This document shows positions 36,288 through 49,870 of a stretch of DNA of 64,000 bases, one piece after another. Numbering within the stretch: the stretch's first letter is position 1; every line of letters starts with the position of its first letter. Below the pieces are notes generated by a model. It was not told where the DNA came from, did no database searches, and saw only the letters and a list, made by a program, of their open reading frames with translations. Source of the DNA: Hysterangium stoloniferum. Its lineage: Eukaryota; Basidiomycota; Agaricomycetes; Hysterangiales; Hysterangiaceae. The stretch spans positions 310,001-374,000 of the forward strand of contig WHVD01000008.1 in NCBI GenBank assembly GCA_015178975.1. Direction: 5' to 3'. The translations under genes and the position numbers were made by a program.

Positions 36288-36740
36288 GTGTATATCGTGT
36301 CTTTTTTGTACACGTTGTGTTTTATATTCGCACTCGTTCGTTCCCGTTTCTTGTCTTCCCTGTATATGTACGGTCTAACCCGAGCTCGACAGGTAAATAA
36401 AATGGTCTCAGAAGTCAACCGCACACTTGCAGAGACACAAAAAGAACTACGGATAACTATGGTGCAACGGGAAGCACTTAAAGTGCGTTACGAATTGTTG
36501 AGGGCGAAAGTGGTGCCTCAAGTGGCAGCCGTGAGATCCAGGCCCAGCAATCAAAATCAGAACTGTAATCGAAGTCGAAGTCTGAATGAAAATACTGCAG
36601 ATGGCGACAGCCAAATCGTTGAGATGCGTAGCTCGGATATCACAGTCACACATCGATTCATCAGAGTCACCATCGCGCTCACGACTGCCACAACAGCAAC
36701 CTCGCGCATTGCAATCGGAATCACAATCTGTTGGTTGTAA
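36288..36740 (+). CDS. hypothetical protein with coiled-coil stretch
   Basis: An open frame of 150 residues whose middle (RQVNKMVSEVNRTLAETQKE, then VQREALKVRYELLRAKVV) has heptad-like spacing, followed by a Ser/Arg/Asn-rich part. The first 35 residues are hydrophobic and may be read-through. I recognise no family. It could be part of the same broken gene as 35,190-35,840, since about 450 bp of Pro/Arg-rich but stop-containing sequence lies between. Confidence 0.25.
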   Translation: MYIVSFLYTLCFIFALVRSRFLSSLYMYGLTRARQVNKMVSEVNRTLAETQKELRITMVQREALKVRYELLRAKVVPQVAAVRSRPSNQNQNCNRSRSLNENTADGDSQIVEMRSSDITVTHRFIRVTIALTTATTATSRIAIGITICWL

Positions 36741-36768
36741 GTCGTTGAGAAATCTCACTTTACAGTAG

Positions 36769-37226
36769 CTTAGTCATATGTACAAAACTTTGTAAATTGA
36801 AGTATTCGAGGATTCTTACTCATTCATCCGAAAGAATGCCTGAACTGTCCACGGCATGAAAAAAAACAGAATACGCAGTGACATATGAACTCACGTTGTT
36901 CAACCTGTCATTGACAGTTGTCCGCTTTCGGGGTTTGAGCAAATAGTAAGATCCTGCAGAAGCTCATGTAACACGAACATGTGCACCATGTGGTACATAC
37001 ACATTTATGGTTTCCGACGAATGATAATCCTACGCGATGGCATCAACGGCGCCGATGACTTTGAAATCAAGCCTGCAGCATTCCGTTTTTAGCGTATGGA
37101 TGTGCATCCCATAAAAGGGATGCTGTTCATTTAATTTGCCATTCCATATACTAAAAGTGTACTGTTAAAATATTGGCGGTACTTAATGGAAGCATAAAAA
37201 GGGTATTTCAATGTAATTATTTTAAT
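36769..37226. other. intergenic, upstream of tRNA
   Basis: No coding signal seen. AT-rich sequence leads directly into the tRNA gene. Confidence 0.5.
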
Positions 37227-37310
37227 GGCCGCCTGGCATAATGGCAGTGCGTCTGACTACGATGCGTCCTTCGGAATCAGGAGATTGCAGGTTCGATCCC
37301 TGCGGTGGTC
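37227..37310 (+). tRNA. tRNA-Arg(ACG) with 13-nt intron
   Basis: A full cloverleaf can be drawn: acceptor GGCCGCC with GGTGGTC, D stem GCAT/GTGC, anticodon stem TCTGA/TCAGG, T arm GCAGG-TTCGATC-CCTGC. The loop reads CTACGA, then the intron TGCGTCCTTCGGA at the canonical position after base 37, then A. The anticodon is therefore ACG, read as inosine-CG for arginine. The A box TGGCATAATGG and B box GGTTCGATCCC are intact, and a T-rich pol III terminator starts at 37,314. Confidence 0.95.
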
Positions 37311-39099
37311 ATATTTTTCTTTTTTAGGCCACTTCAAATAAACGTTTACTTTTTACTTGAAAAAATTTATTTCGTTCCTATAACCCGTAACAAGCCCGTC
37401 TCTTCTTGTCCACGACGACAATGATGAAGGTTTCTATTTTATACTTACAGGTAGCGGTTTATAGCTCATATAGCAACTACTTGATAGGCTGAGAATCATG
37501 CAGTGGAAAGGAGGACTTAGGATAGAGCATCCGAGACTTCTTTGGAAAACAGATGTGTTCTGGTGAGAGGAAGACCGAATATTGGTCGGTATATGGGGAA
37601 CGAATGTGGAGAAAGGGAGAGATATAATTCACAGACCGAACCAAATAAGTTTAAAAAGAAAAGAAAGGAGAGCAAAGGAGAGAACGGAACTTCAAGAGCT
37701 ATTTGCTAACTTGCACGATGCACGAGCTTGACACTCAAACGAAGTCCGGTGATGTAGCGTTCCCTACGTTACGTCGATAACCTCCAAGGATCGAAACGTC
37801 CTGTATGCATGAGCGAACTGGAGGAGGTTGGACCTGCCAGATGGGTTACCAAGGCGATTTCGAAAACTGAGAGACTCCTAAGGCGCTGGCAAGGATGCGT
37901 CGGTCAGCAGTGAAGTGGCAGCTGGAAGCCCGTCGCCAATTGGGCTCACTGGTCCGCGGTCACACAGGTTGATAGGACCACGTCGTATTGTTCGAAGAAC
38001 AAGCGAACAGACTACGGGTGTGCGGGACAGGAAAAACGAGCTTATCTAACATGGTTAAAGGTCCGCTGTGGTATGCCTGGCATCAGGCTTACAGCACCGC
38101 AAGAGGAACTTTGGTACGGAACCGAGGGCGTTAATATCGTCACGAGAAGAGTGTAGCTACGTGACTGATACAGGTAGCAGATTCTCTTATCGATCATAGT
38201 TAACCATTATTCTTAAGTAAATGCCTTCTTTTTTAGTTCATTGAGAGCTTGGGATTTTTTGGATGCATTTATCATTATTTTGCTTGGTCCCCGTGTTTCG
38301 CATGAGAAAAGATCCCCCCGACGGAGTTCACTTCGGTTCAGTATGCCCGATCAGCGTTGTTATCCACTTCGCTTGCTATGACATCATCTTTGACATCCAA
38401 ACTTACAATGCTTCTATATGGGTTAGTCGGGATAATTTCAATTTTCCAGTTCATTACGGCGAGACAGGAATAACCTCAAAAAAAAAATTGAGCCAGGAGA
38501 TTCCACAATGGGTTAGACCACCTCCATAAGAGGAATGGTTCAAAGGTAAAGTTCTGGGGATATATGTTGGGGTTTTTCAGTTGCACTTATTATCGCGCAC
38601 TTTGCGCTCTTCTCATTATTTCCTTTTCCAAGATTACTTATTTCCAATAATAGGAATATTATCCTCCTGAGTCTAATGATTTTCAGGCGGTTGATGTGGT
38701 GGTTTGTAGTTCTTCCCAACTGCAGGCTAAACAAATGACCACGGTCCACGGGGAAATGATTTAGATCACGAAAAAAAAAACAGTACATATGAGTTATACC
38801 TAACAGATACTTGCTGACTTCAATATGAGATGCAAAAAATTCCAACCCAGTGGTGCTGGTATTGAAGTGCCTTGGCTCGCGATCCGTGATCATCCGTCCT
38901 TTGCGGTTATCAATGTTTGGCGAATGTGTAATGAAAATGGCATGCAGATCACACTGCTGGTGCCCACGCTTTAATGAAATGTCTCTCAAAGAGATAATGT
39001 TGGTATTACATGTATCAGCGGGATACGTAAATGTCATTACATGGTACACAAGGCAACACGACAGGAACCCCTGCTTTCCTTGATCATTGGTCCGTAACC
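37311..39099. other. no gene recognised
   Basis: Includes the pol III terminator of the tRNA. Frames at 38,263-38,529 (+) and 38,540-39,118 (-) have no known motif. A plus-strand reading near 38,820-38,970 (MRCKKFQPSGAGIEVPWLAI) looks faintly protein-like but is isolated. The right end may hold the 3' end of the OPT gene. Confidence 0.4.
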
Positions 39100-42000
39100 T
39101 TACAATAGTCCTGTGCACATGTGAGAAAGCTGCATCAACGTGCTATTATTAGTCAAAAAAAGTATGCTTACGGCGTTACCCTCGGGGTTAAGAGCCCATC
39201 TATCATCGGACAATCAATATACATGCCAACTGTACAAACCAAACAACTCACGTCGGGAAAGGAGTAGCAACACCTCCTGCACCAGCCAGCGCAAACTATT
39301 CCAAGGTTTGCATTCAATAGCTCACGTGGTATAAAGTAAAAAACGAACTGAAAAGATAAACACGAAAATTTGTGCCCCACCGTCAATACCGGCACCAAAG
39401 AGGTACTAGACAAAAGCCGTTTAGTGAAGTCTTTGGATAGGACTTATTGCACCCACGTTGTATTTTCGGAACCATCCAGCACGGTATTTACGGATGTAAA
39501 AGTGTGATGTGAGACCGATAGCCATCCAAGTATTAATGTAGCCGTTGGTTCCACCAGCCAGATCACCCATGTTAGCTGCAGAACATTGGCTCAATAAAGT
39601 CTAGGGATGGCTATGAGATAGAGACACTCACAAGCCAAAACGGCAGTGTTAACGTATCGGAGCCACGACCACCCGAGTTTCCTGTACATCAACCACGGAA
39701 TGACCGGCAGAGCAAGACCAATTACGATTCCAAGAGGCACAATGAAGTAGGAGCCTTGGGGTCCGTCTGGCCAATGAATTTGTTCAAGCATGAAATTGGC
39801 GTAATATGAGGAAATTTGACGTACATATTTCCTTGCCCAGTGCTCCCCAAAGGATCGCTGGAATACATAGTTCAGTGGCCGTATGTATTGTGAAACAAGA
39901 TAAACAGACCGTCAGCATTGAAAGATTGTATTTGTTGACCACTCCAGACACGACTACCTTCGTTACTCAACTACAAGGCGGACGGTTGCGTTACTGCAGC
40001 AAACTAGAGCGTCCAAAATAAAGGGCTTACCAGGATGGGACGTTCGTTGTTGATGACGGTTTGCATGATGACGTCTGGACGCAGTGTGAGGATAATGCAG
40101 ACGGTATTAAATGAGTCTTCCTACAGTTAAGGAGAGCGCCAACAATAGTTCCAGCAATTTGCACAACAAACGTTGCCTGACATCATTCTGTGAGCTTCAA
40201 TGAAAGAGCAAACGCGAGTCCACGTACACGAGGGGGAACTGTGTAAAATCATACATCAACGTAGTTATGGTACGACGATCAGGCTACGTACGTTTTGTGT
40301 ATTGGCCAAGCTTTAAGTCGGAAAGCATGAATGATGCCTGTCCAAGACATCCATTTGAGTAAAGATCAAAGTACTACGCAAGTCAAACAGATTAATACGA
40401 TACTCAAACCAAGCTCGTGAGAAAGCTATTATCGTACCATGTTTGCCTGCGATGACCCGGGGACCACGGCTGCGCCGAGGATTCGGAATAACGTTCCCAT
40501 CGGTGGCGCATAGCTATCAAGAGTGTCAGGGAAAGACTTATAATGGCTGCTTACTATGGCTTACGCAGCGATGGCAACCATGGCGCCGTAGAATGGCAAA
40601 GTAATAAGGGCCACAATCAACGCTACAATCAGAGCCCAAGGTGGTAGTCTGGATAGGTGTAGGTTATTCGCATCCGCTGTACCGAAGGATCGATACGTAC
40701 TGTGAGTGTTCGGTGTGTGAGCAAACCACTATATAAAGACATCGTGAGTGAAAGATCACTCGTCTGTGTCAAACACCTACTGGCAGTAACGAAGGCTGTT
40801 GATCCATGGGAAGGCATTAATAGGTTGGCAGTAGAGCAATATAAAAACGCCCATACCTCCGACTGCGAGACCAGCATACCACCATAATGGTACTAATGAA
40901 AATGTTATGTCATCCAGTAATCCATGCCAACTTCGAAGCGTACCTTCTTTATATATCTAATGTTCGTGTCAGCAGCGTGACTTAGGCTGTCTTGTCAAAA
41001 TAAACTTACCTTCATTTTGAGATAATGAGGATCGTTAACCGGGGTGCCTTTGAAGCTAAACACATAGGCGAATGAGTATTATTCTCATTAATGTAATTTG
41101 GAACCTACTAATCCATTGCGGCCGACAATAGCTATATTTTGAGTTAACACGATGTTGCTAGCAGGAACTCAGTTCACTTACATCCTTTCCATACCTAATG
41201 AAGCACAGGTGAGATAGCAGTCTAGATGGGAGGAAACCATAAAAATCCTTACCACAGAGCAATGTGTGTGAACGTGGCACCTAAACCGTTCGTTAGAAGC
41301 GGGAGATAGCACTTTATTCACAAGCCGTACCAATTGCCAAAGTGATTCCAAGGTTGAATATCACACTTGAACCGCTTAGCCAGGGTTGTCCCACAATCTC
41401 GAAGGCTGTCCTGTTAAGGGAGAAATCGCTGTATATCGAAATATAAATTCACAGAGTGCGGGTGGTCGATGCATTATAATACTCACGGGTTTAGAATAAG
41501 GCTTTGATTGTAAATTGTGCCGTTCTCGACTGGGGGTAGGCAAATCAAGTTAATATAAAAACATTGCATAAACACGCGATTTTAATACTTACAGAACAAA
41601 TTTTGACTGATGAAAGGGAAATTCTGCGAGTGCCTGTCGACAATTAATAAGAGTGGTAAAAAGAGTGCTGGGAAGCAACACACCAGACATTCCGGGCAAA
41701 GACGGCGGGCAAAATGAGGTAATTCAATGCCCAACCAATATACTGCGATAGTTGCGTAGAAAGCGGCGAGTAGAAAGGGGAACTTGTGATATCTAATGGC
41801 GTCATTAGTACGCTATAAATAGTGTGCGTGTACGCCCACTCACTTGCCCAATCAAGCCCGAAGCCGAGAAGACCCATTCCTTCGTTAGCCTCTGCACCGC
41901 CAAAGATGTAGGAGACCCAGGCAGAGTCGCGAGCGGCAAGGCAGACGATATTGAATGAGCCAAGGAGGGGAGCGATGTACTAAGTATCGAGGTAGGTGGT

Positions 42001-43294
42001 CAAACTAGGCAACATTAGTATTTAAAATGCATAACCAACCTCGGGGAACCACTGATAATTTGATTCGAACGTTAGAAATGCTTAAAAGTGGCCGAATTAA
42101 TCTGTCTGACCTCATATACGAATCTGCGCAATGTGTTATATTCGAAATTGTTCTCCTAAGACACGATGAAGACTGATGTAAGACTTACACGGCGCCAACA
42201 ACAATCCAGAAGAAGCGTAATCTGTAAAATTGAAATAGATAGGTAAGTTAGAATGATATCCAGGACGGCGACTTACCGCTTTCCTTGAAGAAGCTCGCCC
42301 TTGGAGCGGTGCAGAACATCGAATAGATTGACGTAGATCAAGTTCTGGGGATACAGCATGGCGGTAGGGTAAACAAGGAAGGAACCTATGTGATTGAGAC
42401 GTCATAGTTAAACCACCGTGAGAGGTGAGTGTAGTGGGCGTGGAAAACCTACGGAACATCCCTGCGAATCCATAACCAAGAAGTTGAGATGCGAGGAGAG
42501 TGAAAATGGCGTTTCCAGACTAATGGTTACAAATAAGTCGCAACGGAAGTCAGCGTCGGTTCAAGAACGCTTACATTGACCGTGATGTTGTAGAACAGAT
42601 CGTCAGCGGCAAATACGAAACAGGCCAATGCAGCCCCGGCAGCAGTGTTGGCCATGATTTGAGCGGCCACATGCTCCTTGATATCTGACGAGGATTCATT
42701 AGCCATCAGGGAATATATACGCATTGAAATACTCGGGGCTCACTGAACGGTCCGGGGTTCATGAAATTCCAGAATCTGCTGCCTGTGTGGAATCTGCTGC
42801 CGGGACCAGGGATAACAACCTCGAAAAGTTTCCCTAACATGTAGGCGATCAATTGAAGGAAGAGGGCTGATACAGATATGACTTGAGGCCGGAATTGCTG
42901 CAGAGGATGATTGTCAGAAGGCCCCTGAAGACATTGCGTGGAACCAAAAACATACAAAGAGCATTCCGAGAACAGAACCAAATACAGCAAGGCCAAGACC
43001 GGAGAACCACATTCTGAAAGTGTGAATTGGCATGGTGGGATCGTCGTCGAGACTAACCAGAGCAGTCGCAAAATCTGCTGCCGTCTCCAAAACTTTCTCC
43101 CTCCCATTCTCGTCGTACAAATTCTCATCAGCCTCCACCACCGTCTGGTGGCCCTTCTCCTTCTCTAGTTCGAGTTTTTCGTCAGAAATCTCGGACTTGT
43201 CAATGCTTGCGGGCCGGCTAGCGTGAGGGAGTTGGTCAACAGCCTCTGAGAGGTCGTGCTTATCCGTATTCGCGTTCTCGTTGTTCCTGGTCAT
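39100..43294 (-). CDS. OPT-family oligopeptide transporter
   Basis: A proton-coupled plasma-membrane transporter for small peptides or related molecules. Exon 1 is 43294-42956 and encodes a hydrophilic N-terminus ending VSLDDDPTMPIHTFRMWF and the first helix. Following exons supply GSRFHTGSRFWNFMNPGPF, NIKEHVAAQIMANTAAGAAL, SGNAIFTLLASQLLGYGFAG, YPQNLIYVNLFDVLH, WFPEYIAPLLGSFNIVCLAA, GMGLLGFGLDW, YIGWALNYLILP, the cytoplasmic PHYLKMKEY-type segment, MPWALIVALIVA, QTVINNERPILL-type sequence and GPQGSYFIVPLGIVIGLALP, closing with FALAGAGGVATPFPTWALNP. The gene has more than 15 introns. Exons at 42123-42111 (13 nt) and 42051-42040 (12 nt) complete VFVYEWFPEYIAP. I followed most joints and found no stop or shift. 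The last exon and stop near 39,100 are uncertain. Confidence 0.9.
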
Positions 43295-46200
43295 TGTAGG
43301 ATGGATTTCCTAGAAGGGGGGGAGGTGAGAGGGATGGTAAACCCAAGGAATTCACACAGACCAGCCTGGGTTGATATACCATGGTTCTATTCTTGCGTGA
43401 TAACTCGAGGAGCGAATCATAGCGCACGAAGCGATAACAAGAATTAAACCGCTTATCACAACCACTAAAAATATTGAAAATTTCTTTGATTGTTATTCAT
43501 GGCTTCTTCGAGAAGCACGGGGGAGCACACGACTCTGCGGGAAGAGGCACAAAAATGATGGAGCAAGCGCTCGATCTGCATGGATCCGATTTGGCCAAGC
43601 ATTGATGGTTCCCTTTTCGGTTTGAGCGCTCAATGAGTATAGAATAGCGGAACACATTTGTTTCCAGAGCTTATTACGTTCATATATGAACTACCATCGG
43701 GTTACCTTTGTAATGTGGCTAAATGGTATACTATGTTTAAACTGTTGCTATGGATAGATATCGGTGTCATGATTGTGTCAGTGGTATTCATCTGAACTCT
43801 CGACCAGGCAAGCCTGAGGAACTAGAGACAGTCTTCTTATCTGCCAGATGTGCCACCTCGGTAAATATAGTGACGATGTCAGATTGAGTTGTGTGATGCA
43901 TAACATGATACAACCATATCCTGTTCTCCACCCTGATGTCGGAAACTTAAGCACCACTGGACAATTACAATTCATGTCTCTGGAGTACACGGATACTTAT
44001 TTGCCTTGCGACTCTTTGGTTGCCCAGAAAAGGGCGGCAAGCCTCCGTTTCAGCTTGTCTCACAATGATCTCAGCCTAATAAGTACATAGCCATACCATA
44101 AGGACGCATTGTCATATCGTACCTTCCATGTGGCATCATAACGTTTCTGCTGTGTCCACTTCATTTTTTACGACAGGTGATTCCTTCATCCTATCATGAT
44201 CAGCGCCTCAAAGTGGTTGGTACGAAATCCATTTTCCATTCGCAAATCACGGCAATCCCCTTACATCCCGAATTGACTCCTTAAAAGCACCCACGGGCAG
44301 AGATCTGTTTCTCTATCTCATCTGGCAAGTGAATGCCCAACATGCTTACTAGGAATAAGCACCGCTGATTGCTGCCTAATTAATGCCCTCGCCGCTCGCG
44401 CTTTCGCTCCCTGAAATGAAGACGCAGTGTTTCTTTTCTTTTCTTTTCGCCTTCCCTTGAATTTAGGTGTTATTATTGAGGTGGGAAGCTGACCTGAATT
44501 CCTGAACATGCATGGGTTGTTAGTCGGTCGCTTAAATCGGCAACGGCACCCGGCCTTCAGTGCCGTGAAGTGTGAAGAGTGCCTTCCGTAGCGACAAACT
44601 TGGGAAATAATTCCCGCTGACTGTCTTGTATCTAGGATACAATCTAGCAGAAAATGAACCCGATATCTATAATCCCTTGATAAGCGTTCCCCACATGAAG
44701 ATCCTATGATATGCGGAGGAAATTATGTGGGAATCACGTATCCCACCTGTGCGGCTATTATTAGGTCCGATCGTCCATCCTTTCCCGGATCTCATGATTA
44801 TGTCTATCTACTAAAGCCGGTTTATAGACCAATAGATCAAATGTATTGGAATCCTAGATGCCCACGCGTGACAAGATCTCGCTGTGAGGATCGCAACATG
44901 GTCACTTATCTGCCGGTTGTAGGAGAATCATGAGGGTAAACTTTCGCTTAGGAGCGGTCAATATACTGTATAAAAAATATATCAAAGCTACATTATATTA
45001 TGTTTTTCTCAGTTGAGCTTGGTTATATGAGCTTTATACTTTTGGAAGCTAAGGGAAAGAAAGGAGACCAACCATGAATAGCGCGAGTGGCAGATGATCA
45101 GTCATTATAAAGATCCTACGGCGTGTTATTAATAGATTGTAGTATATTCCACAACAATTGCTAGAGGATAAGGCAAGATCTATGGTTATAAACAAGTATC
45201 TCTCATGAAGATAAGAGAAATAGATGCGATAAGTAACTTGGGACACCCCTTATGTTTTCAAACTGCATCAAGGGGAAACTTTAACGCTTCTTTGCATTGG
45301 TGCCGACTCATAGCGGAGTGTACATGTGAGAAAGACATACATGCTATCAACGAATGAACGCAGCAATCGGTTGAAATCCGACGGTCGTCGCTCGACTTTA
45401 ATCCGAGTCGGGGTGACGGGTTTTCCGTTGCATTTCGTGCCTGTCGAGACCTCGTTCCAAAACTCGGTTGATCATACCTTTAAATCAAAACGGATTTTCC
45501 GTTGTTGCATCCGTGGTCTTTGTGTGAAAAAAAAAAAAAAGAAGCAATGCTATTAGTGTTCAACATGATTACATACGCATAATCTTAGCCTGTGTCGCTC
45601 CTACCTCCGACCGAGAACTAGGCCTAGTCAGTTCTTCACTACTAGTCCACTATTGACGAGTCCGGGCAAAATATTGTCCTAATTGGTATATAGAACTCTA
45701 GCACACCTTTACAGTTACTCAAGCAACTATGCCGAACGCCCACTACTTGCGGCTATCAGCCCTACTAATAGTAAGGCCGACACACGACAGGTACAGCGAT
45801 ATCCATCAAAGCAATCTTCAAATGATTCATCTAGCGTCCCGCCTACAAGCCCTTGTGAGACGCGTTTAACATGACTTGGTACTGCGGATGTTGTATTACT
45901 CGGGCCGTGTTGATGGTGATAGTGCGGTAAAACGACTAAGTTAATGTAAATAAAACCGTGGAATTAGCCTTGGAGTCACATGAAATTACTACTCAACAAA
46001 CGGTTGTCGAGATTTAAAGTACAGCGAGATAGGAGTGTGGTATAAGGGCCCGTGAGACTTTATTGCAAGGAAATTCGTCTCATTTTGGGCTGAACATAAT
46101 ATACTTACATGTGGGTAGCTGGAGTCGATAGTCAGATGCAAAATTATCATAGCGGGCGGTTAGGCGTCAGTCGTTCATCTAAGTCATATTTTACTTTAAT

Positions 46201-46480
46201 GCTCCTCACTGGTACTGCAGCGCCTGACAGGCGCTGTAGTACCGTTCACGGTTCCATGGAATATATTCCCACAGGACCGGCATTGACAATCCAGTCGACA
46301 ACATTAATAGGAGTATGTATCAATTCATATTTCATATACTTAACTAACATGAATCTAACTATAGGTTCGAAAACATGAGCACTCCCTTACGTGCTTCAAC
46401 AACGTTGGGTTACTCCCAAAATCGAAGTATGCGCTCCCAAGCATTCGTCACATGGGAGCGAACGTGGACGCCAGCAAAAT
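43295..46480. other. intergenic, no gene recognised
   Basis: Begins with the OPT promoter region. Many short frames exist (43,848-44,090; 44,706-44,933; 45,326-45,556; 46,109-46,378) without recognisable domains. A TTTTC-type run lies near 44,429 and a 15-base A run near 45,526. Confidence 0.5.
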
Positions 46481-46560
46481 CCACCTGAAGAAAGGACCAC
46501 GTGGACAAGATGGATCTCACGTGGAAAAGATGGATCTCACGTGGACAGTGGCCGCCCAGA
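46481..46560 (+). repeat. short tandem repeat of about 21 bp
   Basis: CACGTGGACAAGATGGATCT and CACGTGGAAAAGATGGATCT follow each other, then a third CACGTGGAC starts. It lies within overlapping open frames of unknown meaning (46,391-46,769). Confidence 0.8.
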
Positions 46561-49500
46561 CTATGACGACGGTACTAGTAGTGCATCCGAGAAAGGTCAG
46601 GGGGCGTAAGACGGGTGGGAAGAAGGGAAGGTACAGCGAGGCACATAGGCAGGAAAATGAAGGTGATAGCGAGGGGGAGAAGTGTCGGAAGGGGGATAAG
46701 GATGGAAGAATCAAAATGGTCACTATCCATGCAGACGGTACTTGTATGAGCTTTCTCTTCGCATTTTAATATTTTCTCTACTTTTTGTATACCAAAATTT
46801 GAATTCCTCATTCACTCAATTTGAATGTGTAAAAATATCGCAATACTACTGGTTTTGTGTGACATGATAGCTCACATTAAGGTGTAAATCCCCTATTCTC
46901 CTCTCTTTTCCAGCCGTTCTCTTGATCTCTCAACAAAAAAATTAAAGCAAGGAATTATGAAGGGGTAATATGGACCGTGCGACCCCCGTCAATGAAAACT
47001 ATTTTGGGGAATTGTGGCAGGTATTGAATGCAGCTAATTCCGCAGGAATATTGCCGGGGAGGTCCGTTGCATCGCTACGAATTTTACCTCGAGTTTAGAC
47101 AGGATCTGGTTTCACGGCAAAGGATGTCAAAGATATTGTTATATGAATTTGAAGCAATGCAATCTATCACCTGCCAGAGAATTAATTTATTGGCGGTACT
47201 GGTGGGAAAATCTCTGTACGATGCACATCTTGGCACCTGCCTATATAAAGCTCATTGGTGTGATGTTCCCTAATTCACACGTAAATAACTCCATCAAAAT
47301 ACCAGTATTGTGTGAAATACGTATCGGAGAACTATCAATCTACCATGACACTCCTTTTGGTGAATACCCCTACCCGGCTTGAGCGTACAGTACAAGTAGC
47401 GGGTGTACTCTTTGCTCAGCAAGTGTGTCAACTTCATATTAATGACAAATTTATTCGACATCCCATTAACTTCCAAAACTTAACCACCAGGAGCTAGAAG
47501 GTTTCTGGAACCAATTCAATCAGAAGTGTCCATCTAATAAAAACTGCCATAAACTTGCAATGAGTATCTATATAACTCAAAATTACAGTCGTATTCCCGT
47601 TAAAATTATAATATAACCTCATTCACTACCCGGGTCATGATTGTGTTCAGCCTAATCCTTTAATTCCGTTCATCAATCCCTTCAACGGATCATTACCTTA
47701 ATACTACCAATTCCTTGGCCGAAAGAGGCCCCTGTTGGTATATAAACCAGTACCATAGTTCACCTTTATGCAACTTAGTTACATATATTCTTACATCCAC
47801 AATTTTCCGCCCAATTCCAACAGCATCCCATGTTCATAGTCCTGTAGTAAGCCGACTGTAAGCCACTGAAGTCTTGTGCTTAGGTTCAGCTTCTCAATCT
47901 CGGAATATGTCCTAAAATTCATAGAAAGTATAATTTTTTTCTGAGAATGTAAAAATAAATTTAAAGAATTATCCGAACATTTTCCAAATTGAACAATATA
48001 AACTATTTGGGGGTCCTTAATGCCGTGGTGAAGGATCTTTGTCCTTTGCCAGCTATCATTACATGTTTGATCCAATTTAGAATATATCAGATTTGCCATG
48101 CATTTTCAAAAAATTGAATATTCTTCGGGAAACAATATATTTTTCAAAAATTTTAGAGGATATTCCGAAATCAAGAATCCGAGCCTTGGCACTGTGAATA
48201 AAATACCAGATTTGTGACACGCCTACTACTTCAGCTGGGTTGCATGGCAGAGCACAGATATAGAGCCAGTCCATTTATACTAATATAAAGGAGAAAATCA
48301 TAAATTAACGATAACCGTTTGCTATCCCTCAGCCTGCCTTGGGGTTTACCCATTTCTAAACGGAATGTTATTCACTGTTAAGTCAATAAAGAACAGGAAG
48401 AAAGTTTACACATACACAAGTAACATCGTATAATGGTTCTCCATCGTAATAGCTATAAATTCTTTTGTCATGATTCTCGGTGGTATTGAATTATTATCTG
48501 TAGAAACCCATATTAAACTACTCGACCAAACCACACTTCTCTCTCTCTCCCTGCAAGCGTTTGGACACCAGATCCAGGTTCCCATACTCCAGCAATCGCG
48601 ATCCCGTCAACACGCTGCGGTTCTGCTCCCACTTCTCTCGTCATTACGAAGTTGGCTGAGCCTTGGCTATACTCTGCTGCAAATGGATGACTACCATTTT
48701 CGCTCTTGGTGGTGTTTGGAGATGGTGGCGGAAATATAAAGATCGAAGAAATTGATCTTTGTCTTTGTGGTGTAGCAACAAGTGAGTGGACGAAAACTTG
48801 CGCCATGAAGCAACGAGCGCGGGAGGAGGGCCATGCAGTATCTCAGCGATATCTTTTACGATCTTCTTACACCCAGTTGGTGAGGTTTCGGGCGGCGCTA
48901 CGTGGGAGTGGAAGTTGCAGAGATGCAAAGAACAGCCAGGCAATTGAATGCCCTCCACTTGCAGTCAGTCGCACATCAATGTGAGCTGCTTGCAATATTC
49001 TGTCCTCATGCTCCTGGAACCAAACCAACTAACCTAGTCAGGTATAAGACAGCTAAATGAGACAGGGATGTTATTTTGATGTCTTGTTACAAAGGGTAGA
49101 TAAGATAAGATGATCTGATGTACAACTTGAACTCAAACATAAACAAAAAGACAAGTGTACAATAGATATATTTGCAACTAATGATATATTCACAACATAG
49201 ATAGGTTTCAGATCTTCACATGAGGCATCCCATTTGGTTGTCTAATTTTCAAATGCACTCTAATAGACCAACAATGATACTGTGGAGCTCTCCCCACAAG
49301 AATTTAACCAACTGCAGTGCTCTTTAAAATGTACCACTATGGAGCTCTTCTTGAAGAAACAATTTTTTCACAGTGATGGAACTAATTGATGTGCCACAGT
49401 GAGGTGAGTTGTAGTGGAAGGGATGGAGGCAGAGGAGACAAGGAGGTGGTAATTAGCCTCAGGACCCATGGGGGCTAGCACAGGATAGTCAGGATGGGGG

Positions 49501-49860
49501 CAGCATCTGACTAGCTCCCTAAGAGAAGGGCACATCAAGATGGGTGGCTCCTTATTAGATGTGACAAAAACTGGAAAATTCATGTCCTAAAGGTCAGTCG
49601 AGTGGGCAAAGTTGGAGGGGAAGTAATAGCAACTCAGTGCTATGAATATACATAATAAGTAATATGAACAAAAGGATAATCTGCGCACTTACTCTCAGCA
49701 GTGAAAGATTTGCTGAGAGATTTTTCTGTACTACACTACAAGTATATAATAAGTCATTTAGAAGGAGATTCAAACTGGAACAAAGATATTGTGTCATTTT
49801 GAGACACATTGTCTCATTTTGTTCATGTGTTTAGTTCTTCAAGACTCATTTCCTAATATT
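46561..49860. other. no gene recognised; CpG-poor from about 49,000
   Basis: Overlapping frames at 48,470-48,984 on both strands have normal composition but no recognisable family. From about 49,000 CG becomes rare, marking the edge of the repeat nest. The 49,000-49,860 part may hold the LTR of the old copia element, but I could not define it. Confidence 0.4.
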
Positions 49861-49870
49861 CCTCAAGTTT

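Noticed and set aside
38540-39118. 192-residue minus-strand ORF
   Set aside because: No recognisable domain, and its right end overlaps the likely last exon of the OPT gene in another frame.
46391-46769. Overlapping plus-strand ORFs with many charged residues
   Set aside because: Composition is driven by short tandem repeats and purine-rich sequence; no domain or splice evidence.
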